From assembly GCA_018262795.1 (NCBI GenBank), contig JADFDM010000008.1, positions 1 to 64,000 on the forward strand: a stretch of DNA of 64,000 nt. The letters are read 5' to 3'. A model generated the notes under the pieces. That model had not been told where the DNA came from and made no database searches. It was given only the letters and a program-made list of their open reading frames with translations. The position numbers were made by a program, and so were the translations under genes. How positions within the stretch are numbered: position 1 is the first letter of the stretch; every line of letters starts with the position of its first letter. The DNA is from Sphingobacteriales bacterium. GTDB taxonomy: Bacteria; Bacteroidota; Bacteroidia; Chitinophagales; LD1. Shown here piece after piece: positions 35,936 through 47,166 of the stretch.

Positions 35936-37105
35936 ATGCAAAAAAAGATACTGCTTTTGGGCAGCGGAGAGCTGGGGAAAGAATTGACTATTGCTCTTAA
36001 AAGACTCGGTCATTACGTAGTAGCCGTGGACTCGTATCGCGATGCTCCGGCCCACCAGTTAGCCGATGAATGTGAGGTGATAAACATGCTGGACGGAAAG
36101 GCTCTTGATACCATTGTAGCGAAGCATGAACCCGATATAATTATTCCCGAAATAGAAGCTATTCGCACCGAAAGATTTTACGATTACGAACAGCAAGGCA
36201 TACAGGTAGTGCCTTCGGCCAGGGCTGCCGACTTTACGATGAACCGGAAAGCTATTCGCGATTTGGCAGCAAAAGAATTGGGGTTGAAAACTGCGGCTTA
36301 CAGTTATGCTACTACCTTGGAGGAACTGAAGTTGGCAGTGAAAGAAGTTGGTATTCCCTGCGTAGTAAAACCTTTGATGAGTTCGAGCGGGAAGGGACAG
36401 TCCACGATTAAAAGCGAAGCAGAAATTGAGCAGGCATGGAACTACTCCCAAAGTGGAAAACGGGGTGATATGGCTGAAGTAATTATAGAGGCTTTCGTAA
36501 AATTTCATACAGAAATCACTTTGTTGACCGTCACTCAAAAAAATGGCCCCACTCTATTTTGCCCACCTATTGGCCATTTGCAGGATCGCGGAGATTACCG
36601 TGAGAGTTGGCAGCCTTGTGTTATTAGTGAGGATCATTTACGCGAAGCACAGAACATTGCCGGAAAAGTAACAGAGGCTCTCACCGGAGCAGGAATTTGG
36701 GGAGTAGAATTTTTTCTGGCAGATGATGGAGTTTATTTCAGCGAACTGTCTCCGCGCCCACATGATACGGGAATGGTGACCTTGGCAGGCACTCAAAACC
36801 TCAGTGAATTTGAATTGCATGCCCGCGCAGTGCTGGGGCTTCCTATCCCTGTGATTGAACTTTTAAAAGTTGGAGCCAGTGCCGTCATATTAGCCGATAA
36901 GGAAGGAGTAAACCCCACCTACATCGGTATCGAAGAGGCCTTAAAAGAACCGCATACTGATATTCGCATTTTCGGCAAGCCAAGCACTCGTCCTTATCGC
37001 AGGATGGCCGTTACATTGGCTTACGATGAAGTGGGTACTGACATAACCCTCGTCAGAAAAAAGGCGTTGGCAAATGCCGGAAAAGTAAACGTGGAAAGCA
37101 CCTGA
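35936..37105 (+). CDS. purT: formate-dependent phosphoribosylglycinamide formyltransferase
   Basis: A 389-residue ATP-grasp enzyme (E. coli PurT 392) that makes formyl-GAR from GAR, formate and ATP in purine synthesis. The start at 35936 ([25 protein letters not shown]) fits the family; the frame is open 48 nt further. Marks: [17 protein letters not shown] (ATP loop), [18 protein letters not shown], and [16 protein letters not shown]. It is monocistronic and divergent from the DUF3276 gene. Confidence 0.96.
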   Translation: MQKKILLLGSGELGKELTIALKRLGHYVVAVDSYRDAPAHQLADECEVINMLDGKALDTIVAKHEPDIIIPEIEAIRTERFYDYEQQGIQVVPSARAADFTMNRKAIRDLAAKELGLKTAAYSYATTLEELKLAVKEVGIPCVVKPLMSSSGKGQSTIKSEAEIEQAWNYSQSGKRGDMAEVIIEAFVKFHTEITLLTVTQKNGPTLFCPPIGHLQDRGDYRESWQPCVISEDHLREAQNIAGKVTEALTGAGIWGVEFFLADDGVYFSELSPRPHDTGMVTLAGTQNLSEFELHARAVLGLPIPVIELLKVGASAVILADKEGVNPTYIGIEEALKEPHTDIRIFGKPSTRPYRRMAVTLAYDEVGTDITLVRKKALANAGKVNVEST

Positions 37106-37147
37106 TAAAACATAGCTTCTCGCCATACTGAAACGAAAATTTGCAAA

Positions 37148-40100
37148 TCAGTTCTTCACAAACTTTGAAACAAACAACTGTTTTGCCGCAGTGGCTTTCA
37201 ATAAATAAATCCCCGGAGCTAAATCATCAATGTTTATGTTGAACAATTCAAATTTCTGACTTTGTGTCTTGAAAGATTTTACGGTGTTTCCTGCCATATC
37301 CACAATATTAAATTCCTTGCCGCCTTCGGCAGCTCCTCCTTTGAGAATCACATAAATTGTTGAATTGGCAGGATTGGGAAATAGTAACATCTGTCCATCG
37401 GGATTTTCTGTTGCATTTTCAAAAGGAATATTTACCGTAACGGAATCCGAGTAAAAACCATCGAAGCCCAAATTGTCAATGTACACCACCGAATTTCCTC
37501 TGACGGTGTCCATATTTACACCACGAATTGAAATATAAAAGCTATCAGGTATTGAAGTAGAATCCTGATAATAGATAGGAATGGAAAACAGAGTGTATCC
37601 ATTGACCGTATCTGATTGTTTTATTCCCCCATTTCCAATCCAAACTCCGTTTTTTTGCATGACCACCGTTATGGTCATAGTGTCGGCTCCGTCCGGGATA
37701 AATTTGTAATAGCCGTTCAAAACAGAGTAGCGATGGCTCACCGGAAATAAGCCGTTGTTATTAATACCGTTACTCCGAATATATGAACTCATGTTATAAG
37801 GGGCAGATATGTTTTCGAAACGAATAGCATATTGACCCGAAACAGCATCCATAGTTTTGTAGTAAGGGAAAAATGGGAAAAAATTGGATGGGGCTTCTCT
37901 CGTTCCATTCGCCCAATCAGAAGCTTGTTCATATTCGAGAGAATCCCAAGATTCAAAATCATGATTGGGAATATTTTGGGGAGTCCCTGAAAAGGAAATA
38001 TCATCTATCATCATCCAGCTATTAGAGTTAGCTAGTTGTGGCCCGTCTGTAATATCTGTACTCATAAAACCAACAAGGATACTGTCGGGAGTTAACGATG
38101 AAATATACGTAATTGGAAAAGCAGTTCGCGCAAATACGCCTCCTGAATTTCCGGTAAGAATATTTGGTGCCAGAGTAATGCTTGTTCCATTCTTTTTAAG
38201 AAGGATAAATACCAGTGCGGTGTCTCCCGCAACGATATTGTAATTCATATAAGCAAACATGGAGTCGGGTCGCGAAGTAAAAGGAGAGCCGCCTATTGGT
38301 TGATTTCCATTTGGTGCCACCGTTCCCGATAACCCGATACCTACAGGGAAATTATTATTCCCATATAGATATAAAGCTTTGGAAGAATTATAGGATAAGG
38401 TATCCGTGCAGTTGCCAAGGTACTTCCAACCCGTTGGGAACTTTGCCACCACATGATCCCATAATTCAAAATTACCGTTGGGAATTTCGCTGGCTCTCGG
38501 ATAAAAAGTAAGCGGATTGCTGTAGAAATTTCCAGATGACTTGCGCACCCTCATTCGCACTGAATATTTTTGGTCGGGAGTAAGTGAAGTTAAAGTAGCC
38601 GATACATACACCGGCTGGCTACCGCTCACAGTAAAAGGATTTGCTTGAACAGAATCAGTAAAATTTTCATTTAATCCATACTCAAAATAAATATCGGCTG
38701 AACTACTTCCCGAAGCAGCATAACCGGAAAAAGTAACATTGTTCCAAGAGATATTTTTCACCGGCATCAGATTGGCAATGGGAACAATTCCGGTAAAAAA
38801 TTGACTCTCACCACCATAAAAATCTCCCATATTGGTATGTGCTTTCAACCGATAGTAATAGGTAGTATTGGGAGTTAAAGAAGTAAGTGAGGAACTAATA
38901 TTGTATGTTGACGAATCTGAGATATTAGAGAGGGAAGGCACACTATTCATATTATATATTGGAGCATTGGCGCTGTATTCAAATAATAGGCTGACAGGCA
39001 AATGGAAGTTACTAACTATTCCATTCAGCACGGCAGTGCTATCGGTGACTCCGGTAGCCGGAAGTGTTTGAATATTCCCAACCGCATTCCCCGTAAAAAA
39101 GGTATTCATGTTTCCATAAACGGTCAAACTTCCGCTTTGCGCTTTCAAGCGGAAATAATAGTAAGTATAAGGCTGTAAAGAGGAGAGGTTAGCGGTTAGG
39201 CTGTGAAAGGCAGTATCGCTAACGGTTGCAGGAGTGGCGGTTATTGAATCCCCCAAAGAAGGGGTAATGCCGTATTCAAAACTCAGATTCACGGGGCTTT
39301 GAAACCCACTGATAAAGCCATTCAATGTGGCCGAAGAGGTGGAGATAGAGGTAGCGGGTAAAGTATTTAAATTTTGCAGGGTATTACCGGTAAAAAAATT
39401 GAGTGTATCCCCGTGAATCTCTCCAGCATTAGAAACTACTCGGGTGCAATAGTAATACCACTTATTAGGAGAAAGATTTGAAATATCGGCCTGCACGGGA
39501 GTTGGAGTACTGCTGGTGATATCGGTTCCATAAAAAGAAGACCAACTCGGAGAGGACATCGTGCTGTCCGTTGAGTAGAAGAAATAGTATTGAGCCGGGT
39601 AGCCATGTGTATTTACACTCCCAAACAGGCGGGCACTGGCAGTGTCTATCATGTAAGAGCCGGTGGTGTAAACCTCTGGCACAGGAGTGTAAGTATAAAG
39701 ATAAACCGAGCCGTACCAAGCACCGATGGCACCTAAGCTATCATTAAAAAAAGTAACTGAAGAAAAATACTGATTGGCAAAAGTGTTAGGGATTGTTTCT
39801 TTTCCCCAACCGATTCCTCCGTTCACTGTTTTCATAAACGTTGCACTGTCCCCAACAATATATCCTTTGGCAGTATTCAAAAAGGAAATGTCATTTAGTA
39901 TTCCTCCCGTTTCATCCTTCAAAACAAACCAGTTAGCACCACCATCGGTAGTTTTTAGAATGGAGCGGGTGCTGCTGCTCCCCCGAATCCCTCCTACTAC
40001 AAATCCGGTATCGGCAGTACTAAATGCAATGGCATTCCATGCTCTGCTGATGGGAGAAAAAATTGGATTCCAGCTATATCCCCCATCAGTCGTTTGTAGT

Positions 40101-40672
40101 ATAGTACCTTCGTTCCCCACAGAAAAACCGTTTAGTGCATCGGAAAAATAAAGTGAGTTTAACCGGGGGCCATGACCGCTGTATATCATACTGAAACTTT
40201 GTCCGGAGTCAGTTGTCTTCAATACAAATTGCATGGTGTCAGATTCTCTTGCGCCTATAACAAATCCTGTTTGCGGATTGATGAAAATGATTTTATTGAA
40301 ATCACAATTCACCGGAGAGGAACCATACACCCAAGTTAAACCTCCGTCAGTTGTTCTTTTTATTTTTCCGTTGGAGCCTACTGCTACGGCAATAAGACTG
40401 TCACAATAAGCAAAACTCTTTAACCATGACAACATGGGGTAATCAGCGATAAAATCCCAGGAGACCCCCTGACTCACCGAGCGAAAGATACTTTCAATAG
40501 AATCGTTGGAAAAGCTGCCGCCAACCACTTGAATATCCTGTGGGTTTTTAATAACCACTTGATTGACACTTCGTGAATGGGGCACATAAGTCTGCGTCCA
40601 TTGCTGCGAATGAATACTTGCGGAAATAGCAGATAGAATAACTAAAATTAAGAGGCGAGTAGAATATCTCAT
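37148..40672 (-). CDS. large T9SS-exported protein with YCF48/BNR-like and fibronectin-like repeats
   Basis: A 1174-residue secreted protein. A signal peptide covers about 1-23. Residues 25-335 form a beta-propeller with repeated TTDGG.(S/T/N)W turns (KRTTDGGLTWVYG, LQTTDGGYSWNPI, LKTTDGGANWFVL), like YCF48/HCF136 or sialidase BNR repeats. Three to four fibronectin-III-like repeats of about 95 residues follow (340-735; each has TLPATxxxxSTAxLNG...FEY...LTPxTYYYxRLKA). Then come two related 190-residue modules starting IPNGNFELWD and IPNHDFESWD, probably carbohydrate-binding-like. The end is a T9SS type A domain (LLFPNPANSTIYVIL ... APGIYLLKATAAKQLFVSKFVK). It is likely a surface adhesin; the ligand is unknown. 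Confidence 0.88.
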   Translation of the reverse strand: MRYSTRLLILVILSAISASIHSQQWTQTYVPHSRSVNQVVIKNPQDIQVVGGSFSNDSIESIFRSVSQGVSWDFIADYPMLSWLKSFAYCDSLIAVAVGSNGKIKRTTDGGLTWVYGSSPVNCDFNKIIFINPQTGFVIGARESDTMQFVLKTTDSGQSFSMIYSGHGPRLNSLYFSDALNGFSVGNEGTILQTTDGGYSWNPIFSPISRAWNAIAFSTADTGFVVGGIRGSSSTRSILKTTDGGANWFVLKDETGGILNDISFLNTAKGYIVGDSATFMKTVNGGIGWGKETIPNTFANQYFSSVTFFNDSLGAIGAWYGSVYLYTYTPVPEVYTTGSYMIDTASARLFGSVNTHGYPAQYYFFYSTDSTMSSPSWSSFYGTDITSSTPTPVQADISNLSPNKWYYYCTRVVSNAGEIHGDTLNFFTGNTLQNLNTLPATSISTSSATLNGFISGFQSPVNLSFEYGITPSLGDSITATPATVSDTAFHSLTANLSSLQPYTYYYFRLKAQSGSLTVYGNMNTFFTGNAVGNIQTLPATGVTDSTAVLNGIVSNFHLPVSLLFEYSANAPIYNMNSVPSLSNISDSSTYNISSSLTSLTPNTTYYYRLKAHTNMGDFYGGESQFFTGIVPIANLMPVKNISWNNVTFSGYAASGSSSADIYFEYGLNENFTDSVQANPFTVSGSQPVYVSATLTSLTPDQKYSVRMRVRKSSGNFYSNPLTFYPRASEIPNGNFELWDHVVAKFPTGWKYLGNCTDTLSYNSSKALYLYGNNNFPVGIGLSGTVAPNGNQPIGGSPFTSRPDSMFAYMNYNIVAGDTALVFILLKKNGTSITLAPNILTGNSGGVFARTAFPITYISSLTPDSILVGFMSTDITDGPQLANSNSWMMIDDISFSGTPQNIPNHDFESWDSLEYEQASDWANGTREAPSNFFPFFPYYKTMDAVSGQYAIRFENISAPYNMSSYIRSNGINNNGLFPVSHRYSVLNGYYKFIPDGADTMTITVVMQKNGVWIGNGGIKQSDTVNGYTLFSIPIYYQDSTSIPDSFYISIRGVNMDTVRGNSVVYIDNLGFDGFYSDSVTVNIPFENATENPDGQMLLFPNPANSTIYVILKGGAAEGGKEFNIVDMAGNTVKSFKTQSQKFELFNINIDDLAPGIYLLKATAAKQLFVSKFVKN

Positions 40673-40916
40673 AAAATTTAAATTTCAAAGACGACACAAA
40701 AAGCTCAAACTGTAATCTTGTCAATGAATCATCCCGATAAGAAGAATCAAAACATAACCAAACATGAAATTATACTTAATTCGGCTGACTTTCCTGCGCT
40801 GTCCTCTTTTTTATCAACACCGTTAGGTTGTTGATTTCTCTCTCATTTCTACATTCGCGGGGTCTTAATTTCACAAAGATTTTGGATCAGCGCAAGTTCA
40901 TTGCGCACAGCACTTA

Positions 40917-40924
40917 AATATTTG
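40917..40924 (+). promoter_or_regulatory. -7-like element four bases before parE
   Basis: AATATTTG matches TAnnTTTG at 7 of 8 positions and ends 4 nt before the parE ATG. No -33 box is at the right distance. The layout is the same as at the GSCFA gene. Confidence 0.35.
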
Positions 40925-40928
40925 CAAC

Positions 40929-42818
40929 ATGGCGAAACAACAAGTAGAAGCAAGATACACCGAAGATGAAGTAAAAACCCTCGATTGGTTGGAGCATATC
41001 CGTATTCGTCCCGGTATGTATATCGGCAAAACCGGTGACGGCTCTTCGATGGATGATGGTATTTACATTCTGCTCAAGGAAGTGATTGATAACTGCATTG
41101 ACGAATACCAGATGGGCTATGGCAAAAAGGTGGAAGTGACAGTGACTAAAGATAAAGTGAGCGTGCGCGACTATGGCCGGGGTATTCCCTTGGGCAAATT
41201 GGTGGACTGTGTATCGCAAATAAACACAGGAGCCAAATACGACTCACAGGCTTTTAAAAAATCGGTGGGGCTAAACGGAGTGGGAACCAAAGCAGTGAAT
41301 GCACTTTCTGCACGATTCTCCGCTTATGCCGTGCGCGATGGTCAAAAAAAGTTGGCGGAGTTTGAAGCCGGCAAATTAGTGAAAGATCATAAGTTGGAAA
41401 AAACCGATGAACCAAACGGCACATACATTGAATACCTTCCCGACACTAAAATCTTTCGCAACTTCCATTATATCCACGACTATGTAGAGTTGATGATTGA
41501 GAACTACACCTACCTGAATACCGGTCTGGCTTTTTATTATAATGGCAACCGCTACATATCACAAAAAGGACTGTATGATTTGCTGTCGCACAAAAAAGAT
41601 GAGGCCTCGCTTCGCTATCCTATCATCCACTTAATCAGTGAGGATATTGAAATAGCCATGAGTCACAGCAATCAGTATGGCGAAGAATACTACAGTTTTG
41701 TGAACGGGCAGTACACCGTGCAGGGAGGCACTCACTTGCAAGCCTTCCGCGAAGCCATTGTGAAAACGGTGCGCGATTTCTACAAAAAGGATTATGACAC
41801 GGTGGATATTCGCGAGGCAATTTGCGCAGCTATTTCGGTGCGCATACAAGAGCCTGTTTTCGAGTCGCAGACCAAAACTAAATTAGGAACAGATAAACTT
41901 CATGGAGAAGAAAAAACCATGAAGCAGTTTGTGCTGGAGTTTGTAAAAGAGAATTTAGATAATTACCTCCACAAAAATCCCGAAACGGCTGATGCCCTGC
42001 TGAAACGAATTTTGCAGAGTGAAAGGGAGCGAAAAGAAATTGCGGGCATAAAGAAACTGGCCAACGATCGCGCCAAAAAAGCCAATATCCACAATAAAAA
42101 ATTGCGCGATTGCCGAGTGCATTTTAATGATGCAAAGGCGGAGCAGCGCTTGGAGACTACGCTGTTTATTACTGAAGGAGATTCGGCCAGTGGTTCGCTC
42201 ACTAAAAGCCGCAACCCCGATTTGCAAGCCGTGTTTTCTCTTCGCGGCAAGCCGCTTAACTGTTTCGGCCTTACCAAAAAAGTGGTGTATGAAAATGAGG
42301 AATTCAACCTGCTGCAACATGCGCTGAACATCGAGGACAGCATTGACGATTTGCGCTATAATAACATAGTGGTAGCTACCGATGCCGATGTGGATGGGAT
42401 GCACATTCGTTTGTTGCTACTCACTTTCTTTCTACAGTTTTTCCCCGATGTGGTGCGCAATGGGCATGTGAAAATTCTGGAGACTCCGCTATTTCGAGTG
42501 CGCAACAAGCAAAAAACTATTTATTGCTATAACGAAGTGGAGAAGCAAGCTGCCGTGAAAGAACTCAAAGGCAATCCCGAGATTACTCGCTTCAAAGGAT
42601 TAGGAGAAATTTCTCCCGAGGAGTTTGAAGGCTTCATAGGAGACGATATTCGCCTAAGCCCGGTGATTGTGGAAGAGAAGGAAGTAAAAGGCCTGTTGGA
42701 ATATTACATGGGAAAAAATACCCAAGAACGTCAAGAATTCATCATCAACAATCTGCGGGTAGAGAAAGAGGAAGCAAAGGTGGCGGAGCCAGAAATAATT
42801 GAAGAAGTTGAAGTATAG
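40929..42818 (+). CDS. parE: DNA topoisomerase IV subunit B
   Basis: A 629-residue type IIA topoisomerase ATPase subunit. GHKL motifs: [31 protein letters not shown] and [13 protein letters not shown]; transducer and TOPRIM motifs: [27 protein letters not shown] and RFKGLGE. It lacks the DNA-binding insert of gamma-proteobacterial GyrB, consistent with ParE. It is followed 74 nt later by parC. The acidic tail ([16 protein letters not shown]) is Bacteroidota-typical. Confidence 0.93.
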   Translation: MAKQQVEARYTEDEVKTLDWLEHIRIRPGMYIGKTGDGSSMDDGIYILLKEVIDNCIDEYQMGYGKKVEVTVTKDKVSVRDYGRGIPLGKLVDCVSQINTGAKYDSQAFKKSVGLNGVGTKAVNALSARFSAYAVRDGQKKLAEFEAGKLVKDHKLEKTDEPNGTYIEYLPDTKIFRNFHYIHDYVELMIENYTYLNTGLAFYYNGNRYISQKGLYDLLSHKKDEASLRYPIIHLISEDIEIAMSHSNQYGEEYYSFVNGQYTVQGGTHLQAFREAIVKTVRDFYKKDYDTVDIREAICAAISVRIQEPVFESQTKTKLGTDKLHGEEKTMKQFVLEFVKENLDNYLHKNPETADALLKRILQSERERKEIAGIKKLANDRAKKANIHNKKLRDCRVHFNDAKAEQRLETTLFITEGDSASGSLTKSRNPDLQAVFSLRGKPLNCFGLTKKVVYENEEFNLLQHALNIEDSIDDLRYNNIVVATDADVDGMHIRLLLLTFFLQFFPDVVRNGHVKILETPLFRVRNKQKTIYCYNEVEKQAAVKELKGNPEITRFKGLGEISPEEFEGFIGDDIRLSPVIVEEKEVKGLLEYYMGKNTQERQEFIINNLRVEKEEAKVAEPEIIEEVEV

Positions 42819-42892
42819 CGAGAAGAACCACAAAGCACACAAGGAATGCACGAGGAAAACAAATAGTGCCCTTTGTGTTTAAAATTTGATAG

Positions 42893-45502
42893 ATGAAAAA
42901 GAAAGACAAGGAAAAGTTTGACCCGGAAGCAAACGTAGAAGGTGCCGATGATACCGTACGCGTGGAAGATATGTTTCAGAACTGGTTCTTAGATTATGCG
43001 AGTTACGTTATTCTAGAGCGAGCGGTCCCTGCTATTGAAGATGGATTAAAACCTGTACAGCGCAGAATACTTCACGCACTAAACGAGATGGACGATGGCC
43101 GTTTCAATAAAGTAGCGAACGTGATTGGTCAAAGTATGCAATACCATCCTCATGGAGATGCGAGTATTGGCGATGCGCTGGTGAACATGGGGCAGAAAGA
43201 ATTGTTGTTCGATACCCAGGGAAACTGGGGCGATGTGCGCACCGGAGATTCGGCAGCAGCTCCTCGTTACATTGAAGTTCGCCTTTCCAAATTCGCAAAG
43301 GAAGTCGCCTTTAATGATGCCACTACCGAATGGCAGTTATCGTATGATGGACGAAAGCGCGAGCCGATTACCCTGCCCATGAAATTCCCTTTATTGCTTT
43401 CGCAAGGAGCCGATGGAATTGCGGTAGGTCTTTCTACCAAAATACTTCCACACAACTTCATTGAGTTATGCGAGGCCAGCATCAATTATCTGGAAGGAAA
43501 ACGTTTTCGATTGTTTCCCGATTTCCCTTCCGGTGGTTTTGTAGATGTGAGCGAATACAACAAAGGCGAGCGCGGAGGGAAGGTGAAAGTGCGCGCCAAG
43601 ATTGAAGTGGTGGACAAGAAAACACTGGCTATTCGCGAAATTCCTTTTGGAACTACTACCGGCAGTTTGATTGAAAGTATTCTGAAAGCACAGGATAAGG
43701 GAAAGATTAAAATCAAGAAGATCGTAGATAACACCGCGAAGGATGTTGAAGTGCTGATAGACCTTGCTCCCGGCAGCGATCCCGATGTGACTATTGATGC
43801 CCTCTATGCTTTTACCGATTGTCAAAATTCTATTTCAATCAATGCCTGCGTGATCGTGGAGGATAAGCCAATGTTTTTAACGGTGCACGATATTTTAGAG
43901 CGCAGCACCGAAAAGACCAAGAAACTGCTTCAGCGCGAGTTAGAAATACGCCAATCCGACTTGAATGAGAAGTGGCATTTCTCTTCCTTAGAAAAAATAT
44001 TTATTGAGAAAAGAATCTATCGCAACATCGAAGAGTGCGAAACTTGGGAGGCTGTCATTGATACCATTGACAAAGGCTTGAAGCCTTATAAGAAATTATT
44101 CAACCGAGAGATTACCCGAGAAGATATGGTGCGATTGACAGAAATAAAAATCAAACGTATCTCGAAGTTCGATGCTTTTAAAGCCGATGAAGAAATAAAA
44201 TCTATCGAAGCGGAATTAAAACAAGTAGCGCACGATTTAAAACATCTGAACGATTACACCATTGCTTATTTCCAAAACTTGCTGAAGAAGTACAGCAAAG
44301 GACGCGAGCGCAAAACCGAAATAAAAGGCTTTGAAGAAATTGAAGTGAAGCAAGTAGCTGCTACCAATGCAAAGTTATATGTGAACCGTGCCGAAGGGTT
44401 TCTGGGAACCGGTTTAAAGAAGGACGAATTTGTATGCGAGTGTTCCGACTTGGACGATATTATCGCTTTTACGCGCGGAGGAAAAATGATGGTGACCCGC
44501 ATTGGCGACAAGAAATTTGTAGGCAAGGATATTCTGCACATAGCGGTTTGGCAGAAAGCCGATGAGCGCACCGCTTACAACATGGCTTACTACGATGGCA
44601 AGAGCAAGCGCACCTTTGTGAAGCGCTTTCATGTAACGGGAGTAACCCGCGAAAAAGAATACGACCTCACTCAAGGTTCGCCCGGCACCAAGGTGATTTA
44701 CTTTACGGCCAATCCGAATTCTGAATCAGAACTTGTGAAAGTGCAATTGCACCCTAATTGCACTGCCCGCATCAAAGAGTTTGAATTTGATTACGCCACC
44801 ATTGACATCAAAGGCCGTCAGAGCAATGGAAACATTTTGACCAAGTTTCCGGTGCGCAAAATGGATTTGTTGGAGAAAGGAAAATCTTCTATCGGGGGCA
44901 TGAAGATTTGGTTCGATGAAAAATTCGGTAGGCTGGTGAATGAAGAAAAAGACAAATGTCAATACCTCGGAGAATTCAACACCGGAGATCAGGTGCTGGT
45001 AGCTTATAAAGATGGCAATGTAGAACTCACCAACTTTGAGTTGACCAATAAATACGAAACAGACGACATTGTTGCGGTAGAGAAATTTAATCCCGAAAGA
45101 ATATACTCTTGTGTGTATTACGATGGCGATAGTAAAAACTACTACGTGAAGCGATTCAGAATAGAGTTGAAGAGCGAGCGATTTAAGTCTGCCATCACTA
45201 CCGAGCACAAGGATTCAAAACTCTTAGTGTTTTCGGCCCGCCCCGAAGTGTGGGTTAAGTTCAACGTGCAGAAAGGTAAGTCGAAGGATAAAATAGAGGA
45301 AGAAGTAAAATTGAACGACCTGATGGATGTGAAAGGATGGAAAGCCTTAGGCAATCGCCTTTCCCAATTCTCTGTTACCGGCAAAATAAGCGAAGTGGAA
45401 AAGGAAACTACTTTGCCGGATGAGGTAGAAATAGGAACTACTATTGAATTAGACATCAAGCCTAAAATTCTCAAAAAGGGAAGTCAGGGCGATTTGTTCT
45501 AA
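42893..45502 (+). CDS. parC: DNA topoisomerase IV subunit A
   Basis: An 869-residue type IIA topoisomerase breakage-reunion subunit. The N-terminal winged-helix holds PAIEDGLKPVQRRILHAL, YHPHGDASIGDALV (quinolone-resistance region) and the catalytic tyrosine Y126 in AAPRY. A long coiled-coil region with DNA gate follows to about residue 500, then a C-terminal beta-pinwheel with degenerate blades. The GyrA box QRRGGxG is not visible, supporting ParC (decatenase). It pairs with parE directly upstream. Confidence 0.93.
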   Translation: MKKKDKEKFDPEANVEGADDTVRVEDMFQNWFLDYASYVILERAVPAIEDGLKPVQRRILHALNEMDDGRFNKVANVIGQSMQYHPHGDASIGDALVNMGQKELLFDTQGNWGDVRTGDSAAAPRYIEVRLSKFAKEVAFNDATTEWQLSYDGRKREPITLPMKFPLLLSQGADGIAVGLSTKILPHNFIELCEASINYLEGKRFRLFPDFPSGGFVDVSEYNKGERGGKVKVRAKIEVVDKKTLAIREIPFGTTTGSLIESILKAQDKGKIKIKKIVDNTAKDVEVLIDLAPGSDPDVTIDALYAFTDCQNSISINACVIVEDKPMFLTVHDILERSTEKTKKLLQRELEIRQSDLNEKWHFSSLEKIFIEKRIYRNIEECETWEAVIDTIDKGLKPYKKLFNREITREDMVRLTEIKIKRISKFDAFKADEEIKSIEAELKQVAHDLKHLNDYTIAYFQNLLKKYSKGRERKTEIKGFEEIEVKQVAATNAKLYVNRAEGFLGTGLKKDEFVCECSDLDDIIAFTRGGKMMVTRIGDKKFVGKDILHIAVWQKADERTAYNMAYYDGKSKRTFVKRFHVTGVTREKEYDLTQGSPGTKVIYFTANPNSESELVKVQLHPNCTARIKEFEFDYATIDIKGRQSNGNILTKFPVRKMDLLEKGKSSIGGMKIWFDEKFGRLVNEEKDKCQYLGEFNTGDQVLVAYKDGNVELTNFELTNKYETDDIVAVEKFNPERIYSCVYYDGDSKNYYVKRFRIELKSERFKSAITTEHKDSKLLVFSARPEVWVKFNVQKGKSKDKIEEEVKLNDLMDVKGWKALGNRLSQFSVTGKISEVEKETTLPDEVEIGTTIELDIKPKILKKGSQGDLF

Positions 45503-45605
45503 GCGCTGCAACGCTATGTTCTCCTTCTTTAAGGTAAAGCATTCTGCTGGATTGATAACAAGAATTAGGCAGGGGAGTCCAGCGCATGATGGGAAACTTT
45601 TTCAC

Positions 45606-47153
45606 TTACCACTCACCACTCAACACTTTTTCGAGGGGTAGTGTAAAGTAAAAAGTGGCTCCCTCTCCAACCCTGCCTTCGGCCCACACCCTGCCACCGT
45701 GTTTGTCAATAATTCGCTTTACGATAGCCAAGCCAATGCCGGTTCCTTCAAATTCATCGAGCGTGTGCAAGCGATTAAACACCTGAAACAAACGGTTGTA
45801 ATACTGCATATCGAACCCGGCTCCATTATCCTTAACATAGAAAATAATCTCTCCTCCTTCTTCTCTTGATCCAATTTGTATTAAAGGTGTTTGATTTTTT
45901 GAGGAGTATTTGATAGCATTAGTAATAAGGTTCATGAGCACTTGCTCCATCAACGTTTTATCAGCTAAAACTTCCGGCAAGTCGCCTGTTTTTATCTCCG
46001 GCTTCCGAGTAATACTTTCGCAGGCAGATTCAATGCACTCTGAAACCACTTCTTTCATATTCACCGGTACTTTTCTCAAACTGCTCCGTCCTGCTCGCGA
46101 AAACACGAGCATATCTTCGATCAGTGCCTGCATCCGCAAGGTATTTTTCATAATCAGGTCAAATAGTTCCAACTCTGATTCATTCAACTTTTCACGACTT
46201 TTTTTCTTGATAATTTGAGCAAAGCCAAAGATAGAACGCAATGGGGTGCGCAAATCGTGAGATACCGAATAACTGAATGCCTCTAACTGCTGGTTGCTGT
46301 CAAGCAATGCCGAAGTGCGCTGTTTTACTTTTTCTTCGAGTGCAGTATTCAGCGTTCGTATTTCCCTTTCCGCTTTTTTCAACTCAGTAATGTCATGCAC
46401 CGTTCCGAATATTCGGATCGGAATACCTTGCTCATTCAATGCAAATTTGCTTTGAACCTGAAGATGCTTTTCGATATTATCGGAGCCGATAACTCTACAG
46501 GTATAAACAGAACTTTGGAAATTTTTCATGGCCAGCACAATCGCTTGCTCTACCTCGGGCAAATCATCGGGGTGAACAAATTGAAGAAACAATTTCGTAG
46601 AAGGCGTTTTTTTTCCCGGAACTAATCCGAGTATTCGGTAGGCCTCATCGGACCAGATAGCCTCCTTGGTTTGCAAATCAATTTCCCAATTACCGAGGTG
46701 GGCTATGCTTTGTGCTTCGGCCAACAACTGTTGATTTTTACTCAAGAGTTTTTCAGCTTCTTTCTTTTTCTTCAGTTCGCAGGCCTCTTTCATGGCTCGG
46801 TGAATTTTGGGCAAAAGAGAATATAGCTTATCCTTCAATGCATAATCGGTGATCCCATTCTTAATCAGATCTACCGCGTTTTCATCGCCTATAGTACCGG
46901 ATACAATGATAAAGGGAGTGTAGGGAGCCTTCTGCTGCTTGATTTCGAAAGCGGTAAGCCCGTTAAACCCCGGCAACGAAAAGTCGGACAAAATAATATC
47001 GGGTTTGAACGCTTCTAAGGCGGCAACATATTTCTCTTCGTTTTCTACCACTTCTGTTACGTGTGGAAGGTCACTCTTTTTCAAATGATGTAGCAACAAT
47101 TCAATGTCGGTCAAATCATGCTCTACCACTAATATCTTTATTTGTTTTTCCAT
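45606..47153 (-). CDS. soluble hybrid sensor histidine kinase (receiver-PAS-kinase)
   Basis: A 515-residue cytosolic protein. A receiver domain comes first (1-125; phospho-acceptor D57 in DIILSDFSLPG), then a PAS domain (about 150-265: EAYRILGLVPGKKTP ... FVHPDDLPEVEQAI), a HisKA domain (H-box [16 protein letters not shown]) and an HATPase domain (DNGAGFDMQYYNRLFQVFNRLH ... GTGIGLAIVKRIIDKHGG). With the receiver at the N-terminus it may read a phosphate from another kinase and pass it on. It lies 13 nt after the single-domain response regulator gene. Confidence 0.93.
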   Translation of the reverse strand: MEKQIKILVVEHDLTDIELLLHHLKKSDLPHVTEVVENEEKYVAALEAFKPDIILSDFSLPGFNGLTAFEIKQQKAPYTPFIIVSGTIGDENAVDLIKNGITDYALKDKLYSLLPKIHRAMKEACELKKKKEAEKLLSKNQQLLAEAQSIAHLGNWEIDLQTKEAIWSDEAYRILGLVPGKKTPSTKLFLQFVHPDDLPEVEQAIVLAMKNFQSSVYTCRVIGSDNIEKHLQVQSKFALNEQGIPIRIFGTVHDITELKKAEREIRTLNTALEEKVKQRTSALLDSNQQLEAFSYSVSHDLRTPLRSIFGFAQIIKKKSREKLNESELELFDLIMKNTLRMQALIEDMLVFSRAGRSSLRKVPVNMKEVVSECIESACESITRKPEIKTGDLPEVLADKTLMEQVLMNLITNAIKYSSKNQTPLIQIGSREEGGEIIFYVKDNGAGFDMQYYNRLFQVFNRLHTLDEFEGTGIGLAIVKRIIDKHGGRVWAEGRVGEGATFYFTLPLEKVLSGEW

Positions 47154-47166
47154 ACGGTTTCTATCG

